Shown: positions 24,359 through 32,880, numbered from the stretch's first letter. The stretch: 35,535 bases of DNA from Candidatus Nitrotoga sp. M5 (GCF_927904885.1 NZ_CAKMNW010000088.1:1-35535), one strand, 5' to 3'. Numbers and translations: made by a program. The notes: generated by a model from the letters alone, not told the origin.

Positions 24359-24654
24359 TGGTAAAGCGTCGTACTCCACTTGCTATTGCAGCTCAGGACA
24401 GACCTGAACCAACTCCCGAACAAATAGAAGCGTTCGCCTCTGGAGTAGACGGGGCAAAAAAGCCGCCGGTGACGGAACCTATTGCAACCATAGACCCCCG
24501 AGCGAAAAGGGACTTCAAAGGCATACGTGTTCCTTTTAATGAGTACGAATACAACATGCTTGAAAAGCTGGCGTCAAAAACGGGACGCTCAAAGCTGAAT
24601 GCTATTCGGTATGCAATAACCAAACTCGCCAACGACGAGCCAGAACAAAACTGA
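24358..24654 (+). CDS. parG: ParG-like ribbon-helix-helix centromere-binding protein
   Basis: A 98-residue protein. The N-terminal 55 residues are Pro-rich and probably flexible. The C-terminal part (KGIRVPFNEYEYNMLEKLASKTGRSKLNAIRYAITKLAND) has the strand-helix-helix pattern of ribbon-helix-helix proteins. This build and its overlap with parF match ParG, which binds centromere repeats, represses its own operon and stimulates ParF. The likely binding sites are the phased 11-bp units at 23620, 8294 and 24680. Confidence 0.8.
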   Translation: MVKRRTPLAIAAQDRPEPTPEQIEAFASGVDGAKKPPVTEPIATIDPRAKRDFKGIRVPFNEYEYNMLEKLASKTGRSKLNAIRYAITKLANDEPEQN

Positions 24655-24655
24655 G

Positions 24656-24926
24656 ATGACACTAAAAAGGCTCCACTTAGGTACCATTTTGGTATCAATT
24701 TTAATTATTTCATCTCAGGCATCAGCGGCACCCCAAACCTATGGGAATGCCGTAGTAGACACAGTGACAACGATTTACGATGGAGACACGTTTAGAGTCA
24801 CCATCAATAAATGGCCACCTATTATTGGCAAAAACATCCCCATCAGAGTTAACGGCATAGACACGCCTGAAATAAGGGGAGGGTGCAAAGCTTAAATTGA
24901 GCAGGCCAGGCTAGCTAAAAAACATT
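24656..24926 (+). pseudogene. Truncated secreted thermonuclease-like gene
   Basis: The frame begins MTLKRLHLGTILVSILIISS with a signal peptide, then the nuclease-fold opening TTIYDGDTFRVTI and IPIRVNGIDTPEIRGGCKA. A TAA stop follows at 24893-24895, but the same frame continues IEQARLAKK as intact family members do, so this is a nonsense mutation. Homology then stops at the join to resolvase DNA at about 24927. The catalytic C-terminal part is lost. The ATG lies one base after the parG stop. Confidence 0.75.
24680..24701. promoter_or_regulatory. Two further 11-bp ACCA-type units
   Basis: GGTACCATTTT and GGTATCAATTT lie head to tail, cores 11 bp apart, inside the signal-peptide codons of the broken nuclease. 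They match the unit of the partition array. Confidence 0.45.
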
Positions 24927-25227
24927 GGTGCTGGTTTGCGGTCGCCAGCTGAACCTTGGGCAGATACTACGTCACTATCAGGTCGTATGGTATTGACTAT
25001 CTTTGCTGGCATTGCTGACTTTGAGCGATCTCTTATTATTGAGCGCACGAGTGCTGGGCGAGCTGCTGCGAAAGCCAAAGGCGTTCGATTTGGGCCAAAA
25101 CCTGTTTTAACTCCAGAGCAGATAAAGCATGCGCGAGGGCTTATTGGTGGGGGGGCGATCTGTATCCGAGGTCTCGCGTCTGATCGGGGTTCACAGATCA
25201 ACACTTTACCGATCTTTGTCACGATAG
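24927..25227 (+). pseudogene. C-terminal fragment of a Tn3-family resolvase
   Basis: The frame GAGLRSPAEPWADTTS, FAGIADFERSLIIERTSAG, GVRFGPKPVLTPEQ is the second half of a serine resolvase. A shift at a run of seven G (25148-25154) breaks the frame; in the shifted frame the expected SVSEVSRLIGVHRSTLYRSL end and a stop at 25227 are still legible. The catalytic N-terminus is missing. It is the scar of an older transposon. Confidence 0.82.
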
Positions 25228-25410
25228 ATTTTGAAGTTGTTGTCATTATCGGACTCCGATATTTGGCATTTTTTAACTTAAGCTATTGATAAATATCAAT
25301 AAAATGTATTCTGAGTAGTGCATTATTGACCCGTTTTTACGGCTTTTGTGGAAGGGGGTTAGATATTTGGTCGTTTATTATGATGCATAAAACTAATAGG
25401 AAGGACATCT

Positions 25411-28197
25411 ATGCCACTTTCATGGAATGAAATTAGAGATCGCTCCGTTGCCTTTGTGCGCGAATGGGAAAGCGAGTCCTCTGAGCACGCAGAAGCTAAG
25501 ACATTTTGGGATGAATTTTTTCAAGTTTTTGGTGTTAGTCGCCGTCGCCTAGCGGCTTTTGAAAAGCACGTTAAAAAAGCGGACGGTAAAGACGGTTTTA
25601 TTGATTTGTTTTGGCCTGGAATGCTCCTAGCAGAGCATAAATCCAGAGGGAAAAATCTCGATTCAGCCTATGATCAGGCCACCGATTACTTCCCTGGCTT
25701 GAGCGATAAAGAGCTTCCTCGTTACATCATCGTTTCTGATTTTGCCCGTTTTAGAGTTCGCAATCTGGACACCGACGAGAACCATGAATTTGATCTAGCT
25801 GATCTCCCGCAAAATCTATCTATTTTTGGGTTTATAGCGGGCTATGAAACCCGTCAGTACAAAGAACAAGACCCTGTAAATACCAAAGCGGCAGAAAAGC
25901 TCGCTCAGCTTCACGATGCACTCAAAGACGTTGGCTATGACGGTCATGCGCTTGAGGTTTACTTGGTTCGTATCTTGTTCTGCATGTTTGCCGATGATAC
26001 CGGCATTTTTATGCCGCGTAGTGCCCTTGAAGACTTTATACGTGTGCGCACGTCTGAGGATGGATCAGATCTAGCCCCTCGTTTAAATCAAGTGTTCCAG
26101 ACATTAAATACCCCCCCTGAGAAGCGGCTTAAAAACCTCGACGAGCAAATAGCTGCCTTTCCCTATGTGAACGGTAAGCTATTTGAAGAGTTCTTGCCGC
26201 AAGCGGGTTTTGATAGGGCTATGCGGGAAACACTGCTGGAGTGTTGTGAGCTGGATTGGGGAGCAATCAGCCCAGCAATATTTGGTTCACTCTTCCAAGG
26301 CATTATGGATGCTAAAGCGCGTCGTAACCTTGGAGCACATTACACCAGCGAGAAAAACATTCTAAAAGTCATTGGCCCGCTATTCATGGATGAGCTGCGT
26401 GACGAATTTGAAAAGATTAAAACACAGCCGAAGAAACTACAGGAATTCCATGAAAAGCTAGGGTCACTCAACTTCTTTGACCCTGCTTGTGGCTGTGGAA
26501 ATTTCCTTGTTATCAGCTACCGAGAGATTCGACTGTTAGAGCTGGAAGTAATTAAGCGCCTCTACAGTAAGGGGCAGCAACAACTCTCAATGGACGCAGT
26601 TGATCAGTATGTAAAGGTCGATGTGGATCAGTTTCACGGCATCGAAATTGAAGAGTGGCCCGCCCAGATCGCTCGTGTTGCTATGTGGCTGATAGACCAT
26701 CAGATGAACTTGCTTGTGGGGCAAACATTCGGTCAAGCGCTGGTTCGGGTGCCTTTGGTGAAATCGGCTAATGTGGTTCATGGGAATGCGTTACAGCTCG
26801 ATTGGGCGTCGGTAGTGCCAGCTCGGTGCTGCAATTATATTTTCGGTAATCCACCTTTTATTGGTTATCACTTGATGAGCAAGGGGCAAGAGGCTGATTT
26901 CGATAACGTTATGTCCGATATTAAAGGCTCGGGCGTCCTTGATTTTGTAGCGGCCTGGCATGTAAAGACAGTGCGATATATTCAAACTCAGAAAGGGCAG
27001 GGTTGCGACATTCATGCTGCTCTTGTTTCTACAAACTCAATTTGCCAAGGAGAGCAAGTTGGGATTCTTTGGGGTTGGATACTTGCGCAAGGGATCAAAA
27101 TTAACTTTGCACACCGAACATTCCGATGGAGTAATGAAGCTAAGGGGGTTGCAGCAGTACATTGCATAATTGTCGGTTTCGGGCAAGTAGAGTTCAGTAA
27201 CAAAACCATCTATGACTATCAGGGAGTTAGGAGTGAGGCTCAAGCGGTCGTTGCTCGCAATATCAATCCTTATTTGGTTGATGCTCCTGATCTAATTATT
27301 GCCAGCCGTGGTAAACCAATTTGTGCAGTACCTGAGATGAAATATGGGAGCAAACCAACGGATGGTGGTTTTTTGCTTTTAACCGATGAAGAAAAAATAG
27401 AATTACTAGAGAATGATCCAAATGTGTCTCCTTGGATTAAGCCAATCTTGAGTGCAAAGGAGTTTTTGCATAACGCAAAACGCTGGTGTCTTTGGCTTGA
27501 AGATATATCTCCAGGTCAACTGAAGGCTTTGCCCTCTGTAATGCTTCGCGTACAAGCAGTAAAAGATTTTCGTAGTAAAAGTAAAAAAGCGAAGACGCGA
27601 GAATTAGCGAATATTCCAACACTTTTTGCAGAACGCCGGCAGCCCAAAAGCAACTATCTCCTTGTACCACGTCATTCTTCAGAAAATCGCAGTGTTATTC
27701 CTGTTGGTTTTTTTGGTCAAGATAAAATAGTTTCAGATTCTTGCTCTTGTATCCCCGATGCAACGCTTTATCATTTTGGTGTCATGTCTTCATCTCAACA
27801 CATGGCTTGGGTAAAGTATGTTTGCGGACGAATCAAGAGCGATTACAGATACTCCAATACAGTTGTTTATAATAACTTTCCGTGGCCAATTGACGCCACA
27901 GAGAAACACAAGGAAGCGATTTCAGTTGCCGCACAAATCGTCTTAGATAGTAGGATGAGATTTTCTGAGGCAACTCTAGCAAATCTATATGACCCACTAA
28001 CAATGCCACCTGATTTAGTTAAAGCTCACCAGGCGCTAGATCGTGCGGTGGATGCCGCTTATGTTCCTAGCGGTGGGAAACGGAGCTGGAATACAGAAGC
28101 GGAAAGGGTTGCTTTCTTGTTCGAGCTATATCAAAAAATCACCTCTTTGCTACCAGTAGAAAAGCCGAAAGCAAAGCGAAAGAAAAAGGTGGTTTAA
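25411..28197 (+). CDS. Type IIL (MmeI-like) restriction-modification enzyme
   Basis: A 928-residue protein that unites nuclease and methyltransferase. The N-terminal nuclease motif is D65, nine residues, E75-H-K77 (in FIDLFWPGMLLAEHKS), exactly the D-X9-EXK spacing of MmeI. A helical spacer follows. The methyltransferase has motif I DPACGCGNF at 357-365 and motif IV NPPF at 480-483, which marks adenine methylation. A target recognition domain lies at about 620-840 and a C-terminal helical bundle (LYDPLTMPPDLVKAHQALD) ends the protein. Such enzymes methylate one strand and cut about 20 bp from the site. A ribosome site (AGGAAGG) precedes the ATG. The recognition sequence cannot be read from the protein by eye. 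Confidence 0.92.
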   Translation: MPLSWNEIRDRSVAFVREWESESSEHAEAKTFWDEFFQVFGVSRRRLAAFEKHVKKADGKDGFIDLFWPGMLLAEHKSRGKNLDSAYDQATDYFPGLSDKELPRYIIVSDFARFRVRNLDTDENHEFDLADLPQNLSIFGFIAGYETRQYKEQDPVNTKAAEKLAQLHDALKDVGYDGHALEVYLVRILFCMFADDTGIFMPRSALEDFIRVRTSEDGSDLAPRLNQVFQTLNTPPEKRLKNLDEQIAAFPYVNGKLFEEFLPQAGFDRAMRETLLECCELDWGAISPAIFGSLFQGIMDAKARRNLGAHYTSEKNILKVIGPLFMDELRDEFEKIKTQPKKLQEFHEKLGSLNFFDPACGCGNFLVISYREIRLLELEVIKRLYSKGQQQLSMDAVDQYVKVDVDQFHGIEIEEWPAQIARVAMWLIDHQMNLLVGQTFGQALVRVPLVKSANVVHGNALQLDWASVVPARCCNYIFGNPPFIGYHLMSKGQEADFDNVMSDIKGSGVLDFVAAWHVKTVRYIQTQKGQGCDIHAALVSTNSICQGEQVGILWGWILAQGIKINFAHRTFRWSNEAKGVAAVHCIIVGFGQVEFSNKTIYDYQGVRSEAQAVVARNINPYLVDAPDLIIASRGKPICAVPEMKYGSKPTDGGFLLLTDEEKIELLENDPNVSPWIKPILSAKEFLHNAKRWCLWLEDISPGQLKALPSVMLRVQAVKDFRSKSKKAKTRELANIPTLFAERRQPKSNYLLVPRHSSENRSVIPVGFFGQDKIVSDSCSCIPDATLYHFGVMSSSQHMAWVKYVCGRIKSDYRYSNTVVYNNFPWPIDATEKHKEAISVAAQIVLDSRMRFSEATLANLYDPLTMPPDLVKAHQALDRAVDAAYVPSGGKRSWNTEAERVAFLFELYQKITSLLPVEKPKAKRKKKVV

Positions 28198-29138
28198 TCA
28201 TTTTTGGGATAAGCAATTTTGACGAGATAGTCGGTATGCACCCACCCAGGTTGAGTGCTTCCGTCTTTGAAAGATGCTAATCCTGATGCCCACCCATCTT
28301 TCTCGCCTGTCACTAGGAAGGATGTATTTTCCATCAGAGTGGCTTTTTCCTCGTTTCTTGTTGATGGACCTGTTCGTAATATCACTTTGGTTGTCGTAAC
28401 AGCAGTGTAAACTAGGTGATCTATTCTATTGGATACGGCTTGGTGATGTTCAAACAGAATCGTAGCTTTGTTGTCCAGCTCCAAAAATAGCGTTGCATCT
28501 ACTCCTTGCGCAACTTGGGATATAGCCCATATTTTCACTACTTGCACAACACATTCCAGGCCAGCTTTTAAAGTCATCAGCCACGCGGTTACTTGCTCTG
28601 GTGATAGTTTTTGCTCTTTATATTCTGTGGTTTCCGCATTTAGTTCATCAAGGTAATCCGTTACCTCGCTAAATTGCTCGTACATGGGATCAACAAGTTG
28701 GTTTATCTCTTGATAACTAAGTGCCGCAATACGGGCGTAATCATGGGTTTCCTGAAACCGAAGAATATTGTCGATAGGAATTTTTATGGCGTTCAATGCT
28801 TCTAAATATAAGCTATCTGATACTTGAGTCGCAGCGTAAGCACTGTCCAGCATCGCCTTTTGTTTTTCAAAGGTTTCCTTGTGTGCCATCTCAAACTCTA
28901 ATACGGCTGATTGCCCACCAATAATCCTTTTCAGGTAGTCATCATTAAGATCTAGGAATATTGAGTTTGCGGCTTCAATGGCTTTTTTTATTGAGTGGCT
29001 TGGCGAGGCTTGTTCGAGTAGTTCTTCATACATCGAAAATTGGCTTAGGGCTTGGTTGTACATAGAGTTTTCAACAAGATCTCTCATCCTGTTTTGCTCC
29101 TCTATTAGACGCTTGCATGCTTCTATAGCGTTATTCAT
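28194..29138 (-). CDS. Hypothetical protein with C-terminal SH3-like domain
   Basis: A 314-residue soluble protein. Residues 1-235 are helical and rich in Glu, Gln and Leu, suggesting coiled coils. The last 70 residues look like a bacterial SH3 domain (KVILRTGPSTRNEEKATLMENTS in part, then VTGEKDGWASG and PGWVHTDYLVKI). No signal peptide is seen. It is convergent with the restriction-modification gene and overlaps it by four bases. Function unknown; a link to the restriction enzyme is only positional. Confidence 0.7.
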   Translation of the reverse strand: MNNAIEACKRLIEEQNRMRDLVENSMYNQALSQFSMYEELLEQASPSHSIKKAIEAANSIFLDLNDDYLKRIIGGQSAVLEFEMAHKETFEKQKAMLDSAYAATQVSDSLYLEALNAIKIPIDNILRFQETHDYARIAALSYQEINQLVDPMYEQFSEVTDYLDELNAETTEYKEQKLSPEQVTAWLMTLKAGLECVVQVVKIWAISQVAQGVDATLFLELDNKATILFEHHQAVSNRIDHLVYTAVTTTKVILRTGPSTRNEEKATLMENTSFLVTGEKDGWASGLASFKDGSTQPGWVHTDYLVKIAYPKND

Positions 29139-29182
29139 AAGTATCCTATTCGGATTTAAAAAGGAGTGTTTTGTGATCCTTT

Positions 29183-29578
29183 TTAGTACCTTTTCCTGAA
29201 GTTTTCAGCAACCAACCCTATTCGATACATGGTTTCGTTCTGTCGCTCTTGGTGGTGAGCGTCAGGGGATAGGATAGTGATAAAGAGGACGTCGCTAGGG
29301 TTGAGGATGCCTTCGCAGTACACCAGGTGCTCGTCGCTACAGCGGTAGAATTGAATTTTTTTGGTTGGAAAAGGATTGTCGGCGTTTGCGAGGTGGAGGT
29401 GTTTTACATCTTCGGCTTTGACGATCGGTAAGGTGTGAGGATGGTCGAAGGGAACGTCCCTGCCGAAAGTGTCTGGCGGGACGCCGGTTTCTTTGTATTT
29501 GATGAAGTCCGAGACTAATGTGGCCAGTTCATCTTTGCTTAGAATCTTCTGAATTATAGTACTTTTGAAAACGCGCAT
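29183..29578 (-). CDS. yafO: YafO-family mRNA interferase toxin
   Basis: A 131-residue protein that follows E. coli YafO closely: MRVFKSTIIQKILSKDELAT, FGRDVPFDHP, KHLHLANADNPFPTK, DEHLVYCEGI and a final MYRIGLVAENFRKRY. YafO is a ribosome-dependent mRNA endonuclease that blocks translation. It begins five bases after the yafN stop, so the pair is one operon with the antitoxin first, as in E. coli. On the plasmid it would act as a stability module. Confidence 0.93.
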   Translation of the reverse strand: MRVFKSTIIQKILSKDELATLVSDFIKYKETGVPPDTFGRDVPFDHPHTLPIVKAEDVKHLHLANADNPFPTKKIQFYRCSDEHLVYCEGILNPSDVLFITILSPDAHHQERQNETMYRIGLVAENFRKRY

Positions 29579-29583
29579 TCATG

Positions 29584-29877
29584 TTACTCAGAGAAGTTGA
29601 ACAGTTCCTCTTCGCTTGCCGCAAGTAACAATTCTGCGCCTTGCTCGGCAATGGCTTTCATCCGAGCGGCACTAGGTCGGAATTGGCCCTTAACCCCGTT
29701 CAGGTTGGCTTCGAGTAATTTAACCATATTCTCGAAGGCTGCGGCACCAATCACATACCCCGCAGTCTTGTTGTGCGAAAGCACGGCTACGGGTTCATCG
29801 CCAAAAAACTCCGCTGGCTTTTTTCTGAGTTCAGAAAGCGCAACCGTTTTTTCGGCATAAACCGATTGAGTGGACAT
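29584..29877 (-). CDS. yafN: YafN-family antitoxin (Phd/YefM fold)
   Basis: A 97-residue antitoxin, the same length as E. coli YafN as I recall it. The N-terminal DNA-binding part reads YAEKTVALSELRKKPAEFFG and EPVAVLSHNKTAGYVIGAAAFE; the C-terminal part (GQFRPSAARMKAIAEQGAE) wraps the toxin. The start is ATG 29877 with AGGGAG eight bases before; a TTG at 29904 in the same frame overlaps the operator. It neutralises YafO and represses the operon. Confidence 0.93.
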   Translation of the reverse strand: MSTQSVYAEKTVALSELRKKPAEFFGDEPVAVLSHNKTAGYVIGAAAFENMVKLLEANLNGVKGQFRPSAARMKAIAEQGAELLLAASEEELFNFSE

Positions 29878-29898
29878 TATGACAACTCCCTGCGTTTT

Positions 29899-29926
29899 GT
29901 ACAATAGTGTGTATAATGTTATGTAC
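29899..29926 (-). promoter_or_regulatory. Operator/promoter of yafNO
   Basis: GTACA and TGTAC arms, 18 bases apart, enclose AT-rich promoter-like DNA 22 bp upstream of yafN. The placement fits autoregulation by the YafN/YafO complex. From here to 30183 I see no gene. Confidence 0.55.
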
Positions 29927-30183
29927 GTTTTTATGTGGCGAATATTAGGGTTTATCCTTACCTAGTGTCAATGATCCTTTGTAAAAAGTTTTACCAATGA
30001 GGTAAGAACGCTTTGTTAAGGTGGGGCGTTAAGCGCAGTAATACTGGGTTTAACGGTTCTTGTGCGCCTCAGTCCCACTATAGGTATGAGGTGAGCCTGA
30101 GCAACGAAATTTATGTTAAAAAGGAGAGCCAAATAGCTAAATTTGGTTTGTTGCTTTGTAGGGATGATGTCAGTCTCTGATTT

Positions 30184-30336
30184 ATGTTTACAAATTACGT
30201 TACTGATATGGACTATAAATCCCTAAAACTCCTGATGAGCACGGGGGACTTAGTACATTGTGAGCTGGTTCCTGGCCCGATGAGTAAAGGGTGGAGAGAA
30301 ATAAAACAATATGGGTCTCCGATCATGAAAACATGA
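30184..30336 (+). CDS. Short open frame (50 aa) coupled to the split zinc-ribbon gene
   Basis: ATG 30184 opens MFTNYVTDMDYKSLKLLMST and the frame ends MKT at 30336. Its TGA overlaps the ATG of the next frame at 30333 (ATGA), an arrangement typical for coupled genes. It contains VPGPM-SKGW, like VPAPM-ESERW in the 80-residue protein before repA. No good ribosome site is seen. Real but unproven; it could also be the 3' end of a longer gene with an altered start. Confidence 0.4.
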   Translation: MFTNYVTDMDYKSLKLLMSTGDLVHCELVPGPMSKGWREIKQYGSPIMKT

Positions 30337-30373
30337 TCAAACGAGAGCACTTAGTAACAAACACTGAAGCCTT
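30333..30373 (+). pseudogene. N-terminal piece of the split zinc-ribbon gene
   Basis: ATG 30333 gives MIKREHLVTNTEA up to the IS boundary. Joined to 7834 with one AGCCTT, the frame continues FIQTIQTVHEEELAK to the zinc ribbon and the stop at 8149. The IS21 insertion in the plasmid cut the gene near codon 13. Confidence 0.65.
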
Positions 30374-30422
30374 TGTCTGGCGTCAACTATCTTGGCCGGT
30401 CGGCGACAACTATGATGGCCGG

Positions 30423-31190
30423 TTAGGTGGTTTCTCTTTTCACTTCTGATTTAGTCTTTTCAACATATTGTTGCTTACGATAACTTTCGCCCTCAAGTTC
30501 AATGATGGTGGCATGATGAATCAAGCGGTCAATGGCGGCAACGGTCATCATTCCGTCTGTGAATATACTGTCCCAAGCGCTAAAGGGTTGGTTGGCCGTC
30601 ACAATTAACGTACCGCTTTCGTATCGGTGCGCGATAAATTCAAACAGCACATTTGTTTCTGCATCCGTCTTTTTCACGTAGCCAATATCGTCAATGATAA
30701 TGACCGCGTATTTATCCAGTCGCGTCATCGCGGTCATGAGGTCAAGATCGCGCTTGGCTTGCTGGAGATGCTGTACCAGGGCGATTGCTGGGAAGCACTT
30801 ACAGCGAATGCCCTGTTCGATTAGTGCGTGCCCCAAGGCGCTGGCAAGGTGTGTTTTACCTGTGCCGCTCGGGCCAATCAAAAGTACGTTGTCACTGCGG
30901 CGCGCCCACTCTACGTCTTGCTCAAGCTTAGCGATGCTGCGCTGATTTTGACCGCTAAACGGTTTTCTATCGAGCGTGGCAAACGTTTTTGTCGTCGTTA
31001 ACTGCGATTCTCGACGCCACTTTTGTATACGGCGTTGGAGCCGATCCGCCATTTCATATTCGCACAGCGCGAGCAGGTAATCAGCGTGAGACCAGCCGCT
31101 ATCCGCTGCCGTTTGCCACAGCGTTTTGTAATGCCGGGCGAAGCCCGGTAGGCGCAATTCTTTAAGCAATAACAGTACGGCGTCACTCAT
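30423..31190 (-). CDS. istB: IS21-family helper ATPase IstB (copy 2)
   Basis: Identical 255-residue product to that at 5456-6223, with Walker A GPSGTGKTH and Walker B VIIIDDIGY. It overlaps istA by four bases. Confidence 0.96.
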   Translation of the reverse strand: MSDAVLLLLKELRLPGFARHYKTLWQTAADSGWSHADYLLALCEYEMADRLQRRIQKWRRESQLTTTKTFATLDRKPFSGQNQRSIAKLEQDVEWARRSDNVLLIGPSGTGKTHLASALGHALIEQGIRCKCFPAIALVQHLQQAKRDLDLMTAMTRLDKYAVIIIDDIGYVKKTDAETNVLFEFIAHRYESGTLIVTANQPFSAWDSIFTDGMMTVAAIDRLIHHATIIELEGESYRKQQYVEKTKSEVKRETT

Positions 31191-32713
31191 GAGTACACCG
31201 CCTCAAACGTATTGCGGGGGTTGGTCCACAGCAGCTCATCGTATGCCTTCAGTGAATGCTGTACCGGTTGCCTCGTCTCAGTCTCTCGTGTCTGGTGACT
31301 CAGGAACCGATCTTGCATCGCGAGGATTGATGGGAACTCGCCAAGCAAGGCACCGGCCAGTAAACTCTCACCCAAATCAGTTTCACAATCGTATTCAAAG
31401 GCTAGGCGCAAAACGGTTACCATCCATTTACACGCTTCGCGTTTTTCCAAGTGTTGATCCGCACATCGCCACAACTGCCGGTATGCCTCGTTAGGCAGCA
31501 AATCGTCTCGTAAGCTTGAGTAGCGGAAGGCTTGAGGCTTGGATGCTAAAGCCCGAATCACATGTTTGTAATCAATGCGGCGTGCACGCTGCTCGCCCGG
31601 TTTTGGATAAACACGCGGCAAAGTGAGCGCGTAGGTTTGTCCGACATAGAGCATGAGCTTGTCGTGGTGCAAGCGTAGTTGCAGACGCTCGCCGACGAGT
31701 CGTGAGGGTACTGAGTAAACCACCCGCCGAACCTCAATCGTAGCAGAGCGAGTGACCCGAACTGACAAAACTTGATAGTCAACAGAAGGTTGATCTGGCA
31801 GTGGACTCAGTGCAGCTTGTTCATCGGCAAACCGCGAACGAACCCGCTGATTGAGCTTGGCTACAGTTTTGTCGATCCAGTATTGGTACGCCGCAATGCA
31901 CTCGAAATCGTGACTGCCACGCAGCTTAAACTGTTGTGACAAGCGATGTTTCAACGAACCGTTGGCGCATTCTACAACACCGTTTTCATGCGACTGGCCA
32001 GGGTTATTGCGGGTGGGCTGCATACGATAATGATCACACAAATCGCGGTATGCATCTGTCCATATATTCTGGGTATTGTTGCGTGCTGCACTGAGGCTGT
32101 CGGTGCGATGCTCAACCGGGCTGCCGCCTGCTTGTTGCAGTGCGCGCTGTAAACCACAGGCTAACGCTGCGTAGCTTTCGCCGCCTTGTACAATTGTGAC
32201 TGAGCGCCAGCCGCTATAAGCAAGACGAAACTGATAGAGCAAGTGGGGAAAGGCCTGACCCGCAAGGGTAACCGCGTCATCGGGGTGGGTGAAATCGGAA
32301 AACCCTTGCTGCCCTATCACCGCTTGCTGGCGAAACATCACCTCTTTGTCGGGGCCGGACAGCGCACGCCATTGCTTTACCCGTCGCTGCAACGTTCTCA
32401 ATACACGTTGATCGTAGTGCTCGGGGTAGTGCTCTTGCAAATACTCCAACAGCGTCAGTCCAGTAAGGCTCGGCTCGCGTTCGAGTAACACCACAAGCTC
32501 ACGCTCCCAGACCGCCTCCAGCGGATCTTCGCGGGTGCGCCAATGGCGCTCAGGTGGATGGTGGATTGGGTCTTTCTCGATTCTACGGCCTGAACGGACG
32601 GAAATATTTGCCTTCGCGGCTGCAGTTTCTTGGGTGATACCACGTTGTCGATGCTGCATGTACAGCTCCTCTTGTCGTTGGGTGATATGTAATCCCGGCA
32701 CGCTGTTCTCCAA
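31187..32713 (-). CDS. istA: IS21-family transposase IstA (copy 2)
   Basis: Identical 508-residue DDE transposase to that at 6220-7746. Intact, so either copy could supply transposase. Confidence 0.96.
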   Translation of the reverse strand: MENSVPGLHITQRQEELYMQHRQRGITQETAAAKANISVRSGRRIEKDPIHHPPERHWRTREDPLEAVWERELVVLLEREPSLTGLTLLEYLQEHYPEHYDQRVLRTLQRRVKQWRALSGPDKEVMFRQQAVIGQQGFSDFTHPDDAVTLAGQAFPHLLYQFRLAYSGWRSVTIVQGGESYAALACGLQRALQQAGGSPVEHRTDSLSAARNNTQNIWTDAYRDLCDHYRMQPTRNNPGQSHENGVVECANGSLKHRLSQQFKLRGSHDFECIAAYQYWIDKTVAKLNQRVRSRFADEQAALSPLPDQPSVDYQVLSVRVTRSATIEVRRVVYSVPSRLVGERLQLRLHHDKLMLYVGQTYALTLPRVYPKPGEQRARRIDYKHVIRALASKPQAFRYSSLRDDLLPNEAYRQLWRCADQHLEKREACKWMVTVLRLAFEYDCETDLGESLLAGALLGEFPSILAMQDRFLSHQTRETETRQPVQHSLKAYDELLWTNPRNTFEAVYS

Positions 32714-32794
32714 GGGAAAATCAAAGTACCGAACGTTACACCCAACCGGCCAAGATAGTTGTCGTCAACCGGTCATCCTAATTGTCGCCGAACA

Positions 32795-32800
32795 TACTTC
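32795..32800. repeat. Chromosomal 6-bp target duplication TACTTC, right copy
   Basis: Matches 5401-5406 on the outer side of IS copy 1; together they mark the chromosomal IS site. Confidence 0.85.
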
Positions 32801-32844
32801 CATGCCCTATCGTAATTTACTTACAGCCGAGGCCTTAAGTTGCA

Positions 32845-32880
32845 TTCCAAAAACAAAAAAGCCCGCTAATAAAGCGGGCA
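32845..32880 (-). terminator. Terminator downstream of the TonB-dependent receptor
   Basis: GCCCGCT / AGCGGGC stem (32861-32867 and 32873-32879). Read on the minus strand it is followed by a long T-rich run, so it ends receptor transcripts. Confidence 0.88.

Larger units (their letters stand above)
7828..30373. mobile_element. Integrated plasmid between two IS21-family copies
   Basis: This interval begins and ends with AGCCTT, directly inside the two IS copies, while TACTTC lies directly outside both. Joining the two inner ends with one AGCCTT removed restores an open reading frame (30333-30373 joined to 7834-8149). The interval carries plasmid functions: a RepA-like initiator, ParF/ParG partition, a MobC-like protein, a resolvase and a toxin-antitoxin pair. 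The circle would be about 22.54 kb without the IS, or 24.97 kb with one IS. Homologous recombination with a resident chromosomal IS, or a replicative cointegrate, would both produce this structure. Confidence 0.88.
30374..32794 (-). mobile_element. IS21-family insertion sequence, copy 2 (2421 bp)
   Basis: Same length, termini, gene content and orientation as the copy at 5407-7827, and the sequence agrees wherever I compared it. Left flank AGCCTT (30368-30373), right flank TACTTC (32795-32800). Confidence 0.95.

Noticed and set aside
29940..30183. A second attC or integron-like site (GCGTTAAGCGC and similar strings)
   Set aside because: No paired R'' and R' core sites with the needed inverted structure could be found.
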